A DNA stretch of 64,000 bases from Maridesulfovibrio sp. Lineage in GTDB: Bacteria; Desulfobacterota; Desulfovibrionia; Desulfovibrionales; Desulfovibrionaceae. Below, piece by piece: positions 35,532 to 44,423 of the stretch. How positions within the stretch are numbered: the first letter of the stretch is position 1; each line of letters begins with the position of its first letter. The position numbers and the translations under genes were made by a program. Under the pieces are notes generated by a model, which was given only the letters and a program-made list of their open reading frames with translations, made no database searches and was not told the origin of the DNA. Location: NCBI RefSeq assembly GCF_963678865.1, contig NZ_OY787459.1:2384501-2448500 (forward strand), written 5' to 3'.

Positions 35532-36986
35532 ATGGAGCTTTCCGTGAACATATCTTCTATTCTGAAAAAAATATTTCCTGAACCGCTCGGTCCGGTTTCG
35601 AACAAACTAACCGATGAACTGGCGGCTTCCTTCTTCCCGGCAGACTCAACCAGACTGGCCCACATGCGGCAGGCCTGCAAAACCGCCCGCAGACTGGCCG
35701 ACCAAATGGACTACGATGCCAGGACAGCGGAAAAAATAATTACTGCAGCCCTGTTTCATGACGTCGGTTACTCCGAGAAACTGAAAAACACCGGTTTTCA
35801 TCCCCTTGACGGTGCCGCATACCTTGCCCACTGCAATGCTCCGGAAGATTTGATACGAGCAGTTCTCTGGCATTCCAGCACCCCGGTGGAAATCGAAAGC
35901 TTACCGGAAATAAAGGCAATATACGATAATTTCCCCGGTCCAGATTACGACAGCCCCATTCACAAAGCTGTGGCCTATTGTGATTTCAGGACCTCCCCCG
36001 TTGGAGAATCCTATTCCTTCGGCCAGCGCATTGCTGAACTTGAAAATAGATTCGGCATGGATTCCGTACCTCCTTCCATAGCGCGTAAAACTCTGCCCTA
36101 CGCCCGTCAGAACCAGCAGGACTACACCAGAACAATCTCCTGCGCGCAGGGTAAAAGTCTGCCCTGGATTTTCTGCGATATCGACAACACCCTGATCAAA
36201 CCCGGCGAACGCATTGACCGCAGATCCTTAAATGCCATTAACCGCTACACCACAGCAGGCGGACATTTTTCGCTCATCACCGGAAAACATATGATCAGCG
36301 TACCACACCTGATCAGCAGTGTCGGAGAACATACCGCCCATGCCGGAGTCAACGGTTCGGTGATTGTCCGCAACGGCAGGCTGGAGGTTTTCGGGGATAC
36401 AGTAGAACCTTTCAAAGCAATCGAAGACGCTCTTATCAGTGCAGGTGTCAACTATGCCACTTACGTGAGCGACGGAATATGGACCCGTTCCGATTTGACT
36501 CCCAAAGAAATTAATGACTTTGCCATGGTCGGTGAAATCCTGCCGAAATCAGGACCTACCCCGGAAGACAAAAGCGCCATTAAAATCCTGACCTTTTCAC
36601 ACCGTGACCAGATTGAACAATGTGAACTTGTACGCAATCTGGCCCATGAATACGGCATGAGCTGCGTGCGTACAGCCGAAGACTTTCTGGAAATAGGCCC
36701 TGCGGGACACGGCAAGCATTCCGCCATGATGCAGATAATGAAGGAAGCAGGCTGGTCAGACCTCAACTCCATTGCCATCGGAGACAGCGAGAATGACTTG
36801 ACCATGTTCGGGCATGTGGGCTTGAGTGCTGTAGTCGCAAATGCCGCTCCCGAAGCTTTGCCTGCAGCAGACTTGCACATCCCCGCCTGCGATGAATACG
36901 GAGTAGCCCGTCTTCTAGATGCACTGGTTGATTCGGCTCAATCCGGGTGCTGGTCTATCCCCAGTAACTGGCTTGCAGACTATTAA
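35532..36986 (+). CDS. HD-domain phosphohydrolase fused to a Cof-type HAD phosphatase
   Basis: From the ATG at 35532 the protein has 484 residues. Residues about 40-150 hold an HD domain (AALFHDVGYSEKLKNTGFHPLDGAAYLAHC, with the HD metal pair and a downstream H). From about 213 a HAD hydrolase starts (IFCDIDNTLIKPGERIDRRS, the nucleophile Asp; SLITGKHMISV; and IAIGDSENDLTMFGHVG near 400-416), with the cap layout of Cof/sucrose-phosphatase-like enzymes. The combination suggests sequential hydrolysis on a phosphorylated metabolite, but none is known. An upstream TTG frame runs into repeat DNA and is rejected. GGGAG precedes the ATG. Confidence 0.88.
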   Translation: MELSVNISSILKKIFPEPLGPVSNKLTDELAASFFPADSTRLAHMRQACKTARRLADQMDYDARTAEKIITAALFHDVGYSEKLKNTGFHPLDGAAYLAHCNAPEDLIRAVLWHSSTPVEIESLPEIKAIYDNFPGPDYDSPIHKAVAYCDFRTSPVGESYSFGQRIAELENRFGMDSVPPSIARKTLPYARQNQQDYTRTISCAQGKSLPWIFCDIDNTLIKPGERIDRRSLNAINRYTTAGGHFSLITGKHMISVPHLISSVGEHTAHAGVNGSVIVRNGRLEVFGDTVEPFKAIEDALISAGVNYATYVSDGIWTRSDLTPKEINDFAMVGEILPKSGPTPEDKSAIKILTFSHRDQIEQCELVRNLAHEYGMSCVRTAEDFLEIGPAGHGKHSAMMQIMKEAGWSDLNSIAIGDSENDLTMFGHVGLSAVVANAAPEALPAADLHIPACDEYGVARLLDALVDSAQSGCWSIPSNWLADY

Positions 36987-37091
36987 ATACGAGTTCTATT
37001 TTCAGACCGGTTGCGGCTTCCAGCCGTTGTGCTATAAGAATTATACAAAAAATATAATTTTAATACGCACGATTAAGGAAGGCACTCCGGT

Positions 37092-38126
37092 ATGAATAGA
37101 TATTCTCCTGCAAAAAACGCGGCAATTATTCTGACTTTTGTCTCTCTGCTAATAGCTTCGGGATGTTCAAAAAACAGCACTGAAACCATCAATAAGTGGG
37201 GAGATGACCTTACCAGGGCCCTTACTACTGAAAATCCTTTTCAAGAAATCGAGCTATTCTACGGAACCGACCGCCGGCCTGGAGGCAGCACGGTTCCGGA
37301 TAAGTTTTTCAGCAATGAGAACGGCGACCTGAGTTGGGGAGCCTGCACCGTAGCAGTTCCTTACGATAAAAAAATTAAAAACCTGAAAAAATCACGGTTC
37401 ACCATGACTTCTTATGGGTTGAGCCCTGCAGGAAGCTACACGCTGAAAGACGTACGCCCGCTGCCCTCTCGTTCGTTTGAGACCATCCTCTCCAAGCGGA
37501 TTGCAAATAATCCTGACAACTCCGCGCTGGTATTCGTACACGGTTTTAACGTTTCGTTTGGAGAAGCTGCCCAAAGCACTGCCCGCATGAGCTACCAAAT
37601 GCAATATCAGGGCGCACCTCTATTTTTCAGCTGGCCGGCGCAAAGCGACTACAGACAGGACGAACAGAATGCGATGTCCTCTGTCCCGAAACTGACCGAA
37701 TTCATCAAAACCGTCACGGAAAAACTGGATGCGGAAAACATCTATCTCATAGGGCACAGCATGGGCTGCCTGCCGCTCTGCAAGGCATTGACGGAAGTGC
37801 AACTCGCCCCGGAAGACATGGCGCGCATAAGGGAACTGATCCTCATCGCCCCGGACATCAACCGCAGCACGTTTGCAGAAACCATACTGCCCCGGCTGCA
37901 CAATACCGGTGCGCTGATCACAGTCTATATATCTGATGATGATGAACAACTGACCCTCGCCCACAAAAAACGGGCCGGAGTCAGGCTCGGGGATGTTGTC
38001 AACAACTCGGATATGCCGGGCATAGACTTTGTGGACGCATCCAAAGTGGATACCAGCATGTCTGCCAAACCACGCTTTGTTAAAAAGACAACTATCTACA
38101 ACGATATATCAAGTGTGATTAAATAA
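37092..38126 (+). CDS. DUF900 alpha/beta-hydrolase lipoprotein
   Basis: A 344-residue predicted lipoprotein: hydrophobic signal and lipobox LLIASGC (Cys about residue 25), then LFYGTDRRPGG and the DUF900 hydrolase fold with YVHGFNVSF-type oxyanion strand (LVFVHGFNVSFGEAA), the nucleophile elbow YLIGHSMGCLPL (Ser about 223), LILIAPDINRSTF and a His-containing C-terminal region. A periplasmic or outer-membrane-anchored esterase or lipase is likely; substrate unknown. AAGGAAGG lies upstream of the start. A strong convergent terminator follows. Confidence 0.87.
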   Translation: MNRYSPAKNAAIILTFVSLLIASGCSKNSTETINKWGDDLTRALTTENPFQEIELFYGTDRRPGGSTVPDKFFSNENGDLSWGACTVAVPYDKKIKNLKKSRFTMTSYGLSPAGSYTLKDVRPLPSRSFETILSKRIANNPDNSALVFVHGFNVSFGEAAQSTARMSYQMQYQGAPLFFSWPAQSDYRQDEQNAMSSVPKLTEFIKTVTEKLDAENIYLIGHSMGCLPLCKALTEVQLAPEDMARIRELILIAPDINRSTFAETILPRLHNTGALITVYISDDDEQLTLAHKKRAGVRLGDVVNNSDMPGIDFVDASKVDTSMSAKPRFVKKTTIYNDISSVIK

Positions 38127-38168
38127 TTTAAAAGGGGGTGGAAGTAAAAACTTCCACCCCCTTTTAAA
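38127..38168. terminator. bidirectional terminator, 18-base perfect arms
   Basis: TTTAAAAGGGGGTGGAAG at 38127-38144 pairs exactly with 38151-38168 around a TAAAAA loop. It lies between the convergent DUF900 gene and rnhA. Confidence 0.9.
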
Positions 38169-38171
38169 TTA

Positions 38172-38636
38172 CTAAGCTCCCTCGTCTTCAATCAGATCAC
38201 CGGATGATGCAGCGGTGCGGGCCAGATCGTCACAACGCTCATTTTCCGGGTCCCCGGCATGGCCTTTAACCCAGCGAAAGGTCACGTCATGGGTTTCCAA
38301 AAGAGGAATGAACTGCAACCAGAGGTCCTTGTTCTTGACCGGCTTCTTGGCTGCGGTCTTCCAGCCGTTTTTCTGCCAGTTATCAATCCACTTCTTGGTG
38401 AAGGCATTCTTCACATACTGTGAATCTGTATAGAGGGTGACTTCGCAAGGTTCCTTTAGTTCAGTCAAAGCCGCGATAACCGCCCTCATCTCCATACGGT
38501 TGTTGGTGGTCTTTTTGTAGCCCTGTGAAAGTTCCTTGCGATGTTCGTTAAAAAGGAGCACAGCTCCGTAGCCACCCTTACCGGGATTACCGAGGCAGGA
38601 ACCATCGGTATAAATTGTAAGTTTCTTTTTAGACAT
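38172..38636 (-). CDS. rnhA: ribonuclease HI
   Basis: A 154-residue RNase HI that cuts RNA in RNA-DNA hybrids. The four acidic active-site residues are present: [39 protein letters not shown] and ENERCDDLA, with the catalytic loop His in [12 protein letters not shown]. Length is normal. The upstream 189-residue gene ends eight bases before its ATG, so they are co-transcribed. Confidence 0.97.
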   Translation of the reverse strand: MSKKKLTIYTDGSCLGNPGKGGYGAVLLFNEHRKELSQGYKKTTNNRMEMRAVIAALTELKEPCEVTLYTDSQYVKNAFTKKWIDNWQKNGWKTAAKKPVKNKDLWLQFIPLLETHDVTFRWVKGHAGDPENERCDDLARTAASSGDLIEDEGA

Positions 38637-38644
38637 TAAATGCG

Positions 38645-39214
38645 TTATTCCTTGTGAACTGAAGATTCAGGGTCGGGCAAACCGTCATTTCCATCTGTGC
38701 TTACTTTCGGAACGGACTGATTGGAATCAACATTCACCAGCCGTTCCCAGATCATGGATAGACAGGTCATGAGTGAAGCAGGCCACTCATCATCAGAAAA
38801 ATGGTTGGTAAAATGTTTGTTTTCAAGCTCGGAAATAAATTTTTTACCCAGGGCATGACGAACAAGGCCGGGAAAATACATGCCCACAGTCTGAGTGGGC
38901 GGAGAAATCACAATCAAGAGTTCCTTGGGATCAACTTCCTGCTCTGTGATCGGATCGAGAATAATCTGGATACGCACCTTGACCCCGAACTCATTACGCA
39001 TGCTCCGGATAAAACCCTGAGTAAAATCCCGCTCGGATTTGCTCAAAACTTTGGTCTGATCCCATAGAGCGTTCCGGGCCTGAATTTTTTCCAGCGTGGA
39101 CTGGTTGTTAATCCAGAAGGCGTACACAACCAAACCCAGGATTATGGCCATCCCGATTATTCTCAAAAATTTTTCCGTGCCGGTCTTACCGTGAGGTTTA
39201 ATAAACAATGCCAT
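38645..39214 (-). CDS. membrane-anchored hypothetical protein, TPM-like
   Basis: A 189-residue protein with one membrane helix (about 17-36, [20 protein letters not shown]) and a soluble domain outside. The soluble part reads [25 protein letters not shown], then [20 protein letters not shown] and [14 protein letters not shown], which in order and spacing recalls TPM domains (phosphatase-like or assembly factors). The resemblance is weak. The C-terminal 30 residues are polar and probably disordered. It is upstream of rnhA in the same unit. Confidence 0.6.
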   Translation of the reverse strand: MALFIKPHGKTGTEKFLRIIGMAIILGLVVYAFWINNQSTLEKIQARNALWDQTKVLSKSERDFTQGFIRSMRNEFGVKVRIQIILDPITEQEVDPKELLIVISPPTQTVGMYFPGLVRHALGKKFISELENKHFTNHFSDDEWPASLMTCLSMIWERLVNVDSNQSVPKVSTDGNDGLPDPESSVHKE

Positions 39215-39313
39215 GGGTCATACCTTGTTCAGCTAAATATATTAAAACAGTATAAAAGCATTACCTTCAAGTACTGGTGGTATCAAGTATTTACTCTTGT
39301 ATAAAAAAGACAG

Positions 39314-40696
39314 CTAAGCCCCAAGCTCCTTTGCCAGCCTCTGCAGCAGGGATTCCACGGCCTCTTTGATTTCCGAAAGCTGTTCCTCTGAAGAGGCTTC
39401 AAAGCGCAGAGTCAATGCAGCCTGTGTGTTTGAAGCCCGCACAAGCGCCCAGCCGCCTTCAAAAACAACGCGCACCCCATCTGTGTCTATAACCTCATAA
39501 TCTCTGGCAAGCTCCTCTGCTGCCCTTTCAACCAGCTTGAACTTGATTTCCTCGGGATATTCAACACGCAGTTCCGGAGTAAAATAAGTTTGCGGCCATT
39601 CATCCCACATTCCTGAAAGCGGAATATCTGCGTTGGAAAGAATCTCCAGCAAGCGCAAAGCGGAATAAAGGCCGTCATCAAAACCGTAAAACCGGTCGGC
39701 AAAGAAAATATGCCCGCTCATCTCACCGCCCAGTCCGGCCCCGGTCTCAATCATCTTGGCTTTCATTACCGAGTGTCCCGTACGGGCCATGAGCGGCTTG
39801 CCGCCGTGTTCGGCAACATCATTGAAGAAAAGATGGCTGCATTTAACATCGGCCACAACTGTCTCACCGGGTTTGCGTTCCAGCATTTCACGGGCATAGA
39901 CTGCCAGAAGCCTGTCTCCGGGTACAAGATTGCCCTTCTCATCCACTGCACCGATACGGTCGGCATCACCGTCAAGGCCGATCCCCACTTCCGCACCGTG
40001 CTCGACAACCGCCTTGAAAAGATCACCCATGTATTCCGCAACCACCGGGTCCGGATGATGGTTGGGGAAATCTCCGTCCGGTTCGCAGTACTGGGGAATA
40101 ACGTCAGCACCGGCGCGGCGCAGCAGCTCGAGAGCAATATGGCCCCCGGCTCCGTTTCCTCCATCAAGCACAACTTTCACCGGGCGCTTGAGCTTAATGC
40201 CGGAAAGCAGATCTTCAAGATAAAACGGGACAATATCATGATAAGAGACCATGCCGTTTCCATCAACAAAACTGCCCGACTCCATGATCTTGTATATTTC
40301 CTGAATGTCATCGGTATGTATTGTTGTCTCATTCCCCCAGACCTTGAAGCCGTTGAATTCTGGAGGATTATGGCTTGCAGTGATCATAACCCCCGCCTTG
40401 TAATCCAATTTCTTCGCTGCAAAATAAAAAACAGGGGAAGGTACCAGATTCAAAAATAGGACATCAACGCCGGAGGCATTGAGCCCACGTCCCATGGCCT
40501 GCTGGTAGGCCGGGGAACTGTGCCGGCAGTCATGACCGACCACGGCCCGGTCCCATCCCCGGGAGCGGAACCATGTACCGCAGGCCCGTCCCAAACGCTC
40601 CACCCATTCTTCATCAAAGTCCTGATTCACAATTCCACGGATATCATAAGCCCTGAATATCTCTTTCCTGATTTCCTTCATCTTATTCTCCGGCAA
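39314..40696 (-). CDS. phosphomannomutase/phosphoglucomutase
   Basis: A 460-residue alpha-D-phosphohexomutase. It starts with REIFRAYDIRGIVNQDFDE. The catalytic phosphoserine is in MITASHNPPEFNGFKVW (about residue 106), the Mg-binding loop is GLDGDADRIG (about 239-248), and the substrate loop is GGEMSGHIFFADRFYGFDDGLY. It interconverts hexose 1- and 6-phosphates for sugar-nucleotide and envelope polysaccharide synthesis. AlgC-like length. The gene is monocistronic, 99 bases from its neighbour, and divergent from hflKC. Confidence 0.95.
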   Translation of the reverse strand: MPENKMKEIRKEIFRAYDIRGIVNQDFDEEWVERLGRACGTWFRSRGWDRAVVGHDCRHSSPAYQQAMGRGLNASGVDVLFLNLVPSPVFYFAAKKLDYKAGVMITASHNPPEFNGFKVWGNETTIHTDDIQEIYKIMESGSFVDGNGMVSYHDIVPFYLEDLLSGIKLKRPVKVVLDGGNGAGGHIALELLRRAGADVIPQYCEPDGDFPNHHPDPVVAEYMGDLFKAVVEHGAEVGIGLDGDADRIGAVDEKGNLVPGDRLLAVYAREMLERKPGETVVADVKCSHLFFNDVAEHGGKPLMARTGHSVMKAKMIETGAGLGGEMSGHIFFADRFYGFDDGLYSALRLLEILSNADIPLSGMWDEWPQTYFTPELRVEYPEEIKFKLVERAAEELARDYEVIDTDGVRVVFEGGWALVRASNTQAALTLRFEASSEEQLSEIKEAVESLLQRLAKELGA

Positions 40697-40967
40697 GGTT
40701 AATTAGATCAAAACTGCAGATAAAAGGTAATTTAACATGTGTCAAAACCAAGGGCCAAAAAGTATTCTTTTTTTAAGCAACTGCTTTTAAGGTTTTATCT
40801 TTAGGAAAAATTGATATAATCTGTGCATATTTGTTAATGCGTCACAGGAAACCGATAACTCCCCCTGATTGCTGAACACACGCACGGAAGTTATTATTTC
40901 ATTAACATGCAGGCCAGCGTATCCGATTTTCCTTGATATGTCGGTCCATCTCACCTATCAAATTTAC

Positions 40968-42041
40968 ATGAACTGGGACTGGGACAAATTATCTGAACAA
41001 CGGCAGAGGAATAAAGGCGGAGGAGGAACTCCTAAACCGCCTAATGTGGATGATATCAACTCCACGATCAAAAAACTCCGCGGAACCGGCGTGCCGGGCG
41101 GGAAATTTATCATCATCGGCATCATCCTGCTCTGGTTTCTTTCCGGGGTGTATATTGTTGAACCGGATGAAGTCGGTGTGGTAACAAGGTTCGGTAAATA
41201 CGTGGATACCACCTCACCCGGACCGCATTACCACCTGCCGATTCCCATTGAATCGGTCATGAAGCCTAAAGTCACACAAATCAGACGTGTGGAAGTGGGT
41301 TTCCGTTCCTATGGTTCTTCGCGCTCCTTCACCCAAGGACAGTCGCGCAATGTACCCGAGGAATCCCTCATGCTGACCGGTGACGAGAACATTGTCGATG
41401 TTCAGTTCATCGTACAATACCAGATCAAAGATCCGGTGAACTATCTTTTCGAAGTCAGCAACCAACCGAAAACCATTCAGGATGCTGCCGAAGCAGCCAT
41501 GCGTGAAATTATCGGTAAAACCAAGATCGAACTGGCCCTGACTACCGGTAAGCTCCAAATTCAGACTGAAACACGTGGCCTGCTGCAAAGCATTGTGGAC
41601 CGCTACCAACTCGGAGTGAATGTACTGGCAGTACAGTTGCAGAACGTGCATCCGCCGAACGAAGTTGTGGACGCCTTTAAGGACGTTGCATCGGCCCGTG
41701 AGGACAAAAGCCGTTACATCAACGAAGCGGAAGCATACCGCAACGACATCCTGCCCAAGGCAAGAGGTCAAGCAGCGGTTATGGTTAACAAAGCGGAAGC
41801 CTACAAGGAATCTAAAATCCGCCTTGCGGAAGGTCAGGCCAAGCGTTTCATGGCTGTGTACAAGGAATACAAAAAGGCCAAAGACATCACGGTTAAACGT
41901 ATGTACCTTGAAACCATGCAAAACATCCTTTCCTATCCGAGCATAGAAAAAGTGATTCTTTCCAACGATGCGGCCCAAAAAACACTTCCTTTCCTTTCTC
42001 TGGACGGAAAGGGACTTCCCATCAACACCGGCAAAAAATAG
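40968..42041 (+). CDS. hflK: HflK, FtsH-modulating membrane protein
   Basis: From ATG at 40968 (MNWDWDKLSEQ) the protein has 357 residues: a Gly-rich cytoplasmic N-terminus (GGGGTPKPPNVDD), one membrane helix (about 45-65, FIIIGIILLWFLSGVYIV), then an SPFH/band-7 domain (VEPDEVGVVTRFGKYVDTT through PPNEVVDAFKDVASAREDK) and a coiled-coil C-terminus. With HflC it forms a cage around FtsH and limits its proteolysis. Upstream in-frame starts exist but none has a Shine-Dalgarno, and this one too has a poor ribosome site. hflC follows by 11 bases. Confidence 0.92.
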   Translation: MNWDWDKLSEQRQRNKGGGGTPKPPNVDDINSTIKKLRGTGVPGGKFIIIGIILLWFLSGVYIVEPDEVGVVTRFGKYVDTTSPGPHYHLPIPIESVMKPKVTQIRRVEVGFRSYGSSRSFTQGQSRNVPEESLMLTGDENIVDVQFIVQYQIKDPVNYLFEVSNQPKTIQDAAEAAMREIIGKTKIELALTTGKLQIQTETRGLLQSIVDRYQLGVNVLAVQLQNVHPPNEVVDAFKDVASAREDKSRYINEAEAYRNDILPKARGQAAVMVNKAEAYKESKIRLAEGQAKRFMAVYKEYKKAKDITVKRMYLETMQNILSYPSIEKVILSNDAAQKTLPFLSLDGKGLPINTGKK

Positions 42042-42052
42042 GGGATAAGAAT

Positions 42053-42913
42053 ATGAGTTTACTCAAAAAAGGTTCCGCTCCCCTGGCAATACTAATTATT
42101 GTTGCCGTACTGGGGATTGCACAGAGTGCATATATTGTTAAGCAGACCGAGAAAGCCATTGTGCTCCAGCTTGGTAAGCCCAAATCTGGACCCATGGGAC
42201 CGGGGCTGCATTTCAAGCTGCCCTTTGTCCAGAACGTGATCTACTTTGATTCACGCCTTCTGGAATATGATGCCCGTCCGGCTGAAATCCTGACCAAAGA
42301 TAAAAAGAACATGGTTGTGGACAACTACTCCAAGTGGCGCATAAGCGATCCCTTGCAGTTCTACCGCACCGTGCGCTCCATCCCCCGTGCCCAGGCCCGG
42401 CTGGATGATATTATCTACGCGGAACTCCGTGTTGCCCTCGGTCGCTATACTTTGATCGAAATCATCTCCAGTGACCGTACTTCCATAATGGAAGAAGTCA
42501 CCCAGACCTCCAATGCCCTACTTAAGCCTTACGGTATTGAAGTCCTTGATGTTCGCATCAAGCGTACGGATCTGCCGCCTGAAAACGCCCGTGCTATTTA
42601 CGGACGCATGCGCGCAGAACGTGAACGTATGGCCAAACAATATCGCTCACAGGGTAGCGAAGCAGCGGCCCGCATCACTGCACAGGCCGACAAGGAAAGA
42701 ACCATCCTGTTTGCTGATGCGAACCTCAAGTCCGACATCCTACGAGGTGAAGGTGATGCAATCGCGACCAAAACCTATGCCGAAAGCTTTGGTAAAGACC
42801 CGCGTTTCTATGAATTCCAGAAATCTCTCGAAGCCTACGAGAAAGGATTCAGAGCTGGAAAAACGAAGCTGATCCTCTCGCAGGACAACCCGTTCTTGAA
42901 GTATATGAAATAA
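42053..42913 (+). CDS. hflC: HflC, FtsH-modulating membrane protein
   Basis: A 286-residue partner of HflK: N-terminal membrane helix (APLAILIIVAVLGIAQSAYI), SPFH domain beginning VKQTEKAIVLQLGKPKSGPMGPGLHFKLPF, and the late motif DVRIKRTDLPPENARAIYGRMRAERERMAKQYRSQG that precedes a coiled coil. The KSEAAARI-like tail is present. The start is typical and follows hflK by 11 bases with GGGGATAAG upstream. Repeat copy 6 lies just after the stop. Confidence 0.95.
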   Translation: MSLLKKGSAPLAILIIVAVLGIAQSAYIVKQTEKAIVLQLGKPKSGPMGPGLHFKLPFVQNVIYFDSRLLEYDARPAEILTKDKKNMVVDNYSKWRISDPLQFYRTVRSIPRAQARLDDIIYAELRVALGRYTLIEIISSDRTSIMEEVTQTSNALLKPYGIEVLDVRIKRTDLPPENARAIYGRMRAERERMAKQYRSQGSEAAARITAQADKERTILFADANLKSDILRGEGDAIATKTYAESFGKDPRFYEFQKSLEAYEKGFRAGKTKLILSQDNPFLKYMK

Positions 42914-42920
42914 ATCCTCA

Positions 42921-43020
42921 CTGCGCTTCGCGTGTTTGGATGAAAAGATTTTGCCTCCGGCGGCTTAAACCCTTTGAAAGGGTTTAAAAATCCCAAACTT
43001 TTTTAGTAGGGCTTCGCCGT
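42921..43020 (+). repeat. dispersed modular repeat, copy 6 (long form)
   Basis: Modules in order: TGCGCTTCGCG, TTTTGCCTCCGGCGGC, TTAAACCCTTTGAAAGGGTTTAA (shortened palindrome), AATCCCAAA, CTTTTTTAGTAGGGCTTCGCCG. The best single copy from which to draw a consensus. Confidence 0.8.
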
Positions 43021-43051
43021 TCAGCTTGGCAAACTCGACATGATTAGAATA

Positions 43052-43083
43052 AGCCCGTAGTATCTCAAGATATTACGGGCTTT
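43052..43083 (+). terminator. hflKC terminator
   Basis: AAGCCCGTAGTATCT pairs with AGATATTACGGGCTT (one G-U), followed by TATTTTTTT. It lies 140 bases after hflC. Confidence 0.75.
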
Positions 43084-43151
43084 ATTTTTTTCGGATTTAG
43101 AAAACCACACTGTGAAGCTTATTGATAAGTTCCCCAGCAGCCGGAGACATC

Positions 43152-44276
43152 ATGGAGTATAAACATATCATAGTAGGTGCCGGAATTACCGGTTGTACTG
43201 TTGCCAGACACATTGCTGATAACATGGGCGAGAAAGTCCTTGTCATCGACAAACGCAACCACATCGGGGGCAACTGTCACAGCCAGATTGATGAAGAGAC
43301 AGGAATAGAAATCCACAGCTACGGCACCCATATTTTCCATACCAAAGAGCGGCGCGTCTGGGATTTCCTGAACCGCTTCACAGAATTCAACAGCTATCGC
43401 CACAAGGTAGTGACCACCTATAAAGGCCGGACCTTCCATATGCCGGTCAATTTGCAGACCATCAATTCCTTTTTCGGGATCAGCCTGAAGCCACACGAGG
43501 TGGGCGACTTCATCGCCAGCAAGAGCGCACAGGAAAACATTATCAATCCTCAAAACCTTGAAGAAAAAGCCATCAGCCTCATCGGGCGTGAATTGTATGA
43601 AGCATTCGTAAAAGGCTACACCCTAAAACAGTGGGAATGTGATCCCAAAGAGCTGGATGCATCCATCATCACAAGGCTGCCCTTCCGGCATACCTATGAA
43701 TGCGACTACTTCACCGACCGCTATCAGGGGCTGCCGTGGAACGGATATACCAAAATGTTCGAACGCATGCTGGACCATGAACTCATAGAAACACGGCTGA
43801 ACTCTGATTTCTTTGAATTGAAAAACGAACTGCCGCAGGACTGCAGAATCTACTACAGCGGACCGATAGACAAATACTTCAACTACTGCCACGGGGAACT
43901 CACATGGCGTTCCCTGCGCTTTGAATACCGGGTGGAAGACGTTCCCGACTATCAAGGGACCTCTGTCATGAATTACGCCGATATAGACGTTCCCTACACC
44001 CGCATTCATGAATATAGGCACCTGCACCCGGAACACGAAAACAAAAGCAAGCGAACGGTCACAGCCCGCGAATTTTCCATGAAATGGAAGCAGGGAGATG
44101 AACCGTACTACCCGGTAAACACGGACGCAGACCGCAACCGTCTGGAGTTATATTTAGAGGAAGCGTCAGGACTTGATAAAGTGCATTTTCTCGGCAGGCT
44201 GGGCCGCTACAAGTACTACGACATGGATAAAGCCGTGCTGGCGGCACTGGAATTTTGCGACGGGAATCTTAAATAA
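43152..44276 (+). CDS. glf: UDP-galactopyranose mutase
   Basis: From ATG 43152 the protein has 374 residues. FAD-binding N-terminus HIIVGAGITGCTVARHIA and VIDKRNHIGGNCHS, then YGTHIFHTKERRVWDFL, GYTLKQWECDPKEL and the substrate-contact region YSGPIDKYFNYCHGELTWRSL, with a late R-x-x-x-Y-x-YYDMDKA block. It converts UDP-galactopyranose to UDP-galactofuranose for surface polysaccharides. No other galactan or O-antigen gene is adjacent, so it stands alone. GGAG lies upstream of the chosen start. Confidence 0.96.
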   Translation: MEYKHIIVGAGITGCTVARHIADNMGEKVLVIDKRNHIGGNCHSQIDEETGIEIHSYGTHIFHTKERRVWDFLNRFTEFNSYRHKVVTTYKGRTFHMPVNLQTINSFFGISLKPHEVGDFIASKSAQENIINPQNLEEKAISLIGRELYEAFVKGYTLKQWECDPKELDASIITRLPFRHTYECDYFTDRYQGLPWNGYTKMFERMLDHELIETRLNSDFFELKNELPQDCRIYYSGPIDKYFNYCHGELTWRSLRFEYRVEDVPDYQGTSVMNYADIDVPYTRIHEYRHLHPEHENKSKRTVTAREFSMKWKQGDEPYYPVNTDADRNRLELYLEEASGLDKVHFLGRLGRYKYYDMDKAVLAALEFCDGNLK

Positions 44277-44297
44277 CTGACGATTTATCAACCAACG

Positions 44298-44412
44298 CGG
44301 AAAAACCTTATTAAAAAGTTTTGAAGAGTCCAGAGACTCTTTTCTCAAAAGTTTCTTTGGACTCCGGAGGGGTGCCGGAGGCATTCTTAATCAAAAGCGC
44401 GATAGCGCATCA
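44298..44412 (-). repeat. dispersed modular repeat, copy 7 (long form, inverted)
   Basis: On the minus strand: GATGCGCTATCGCGCTTTTGAT, GCCTCCGGCACCCCTCCGG, CCAAAGAAACTTTTGAG, then GTCTCTGGACTCTTCAAAA and CTTTTTAATAAGG. It resembles copy 1 and fills the glf-hemW gap (convergent genes). Confidence 0.8.
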
Positions 44413-44423
44413 AATCTGCTTCC

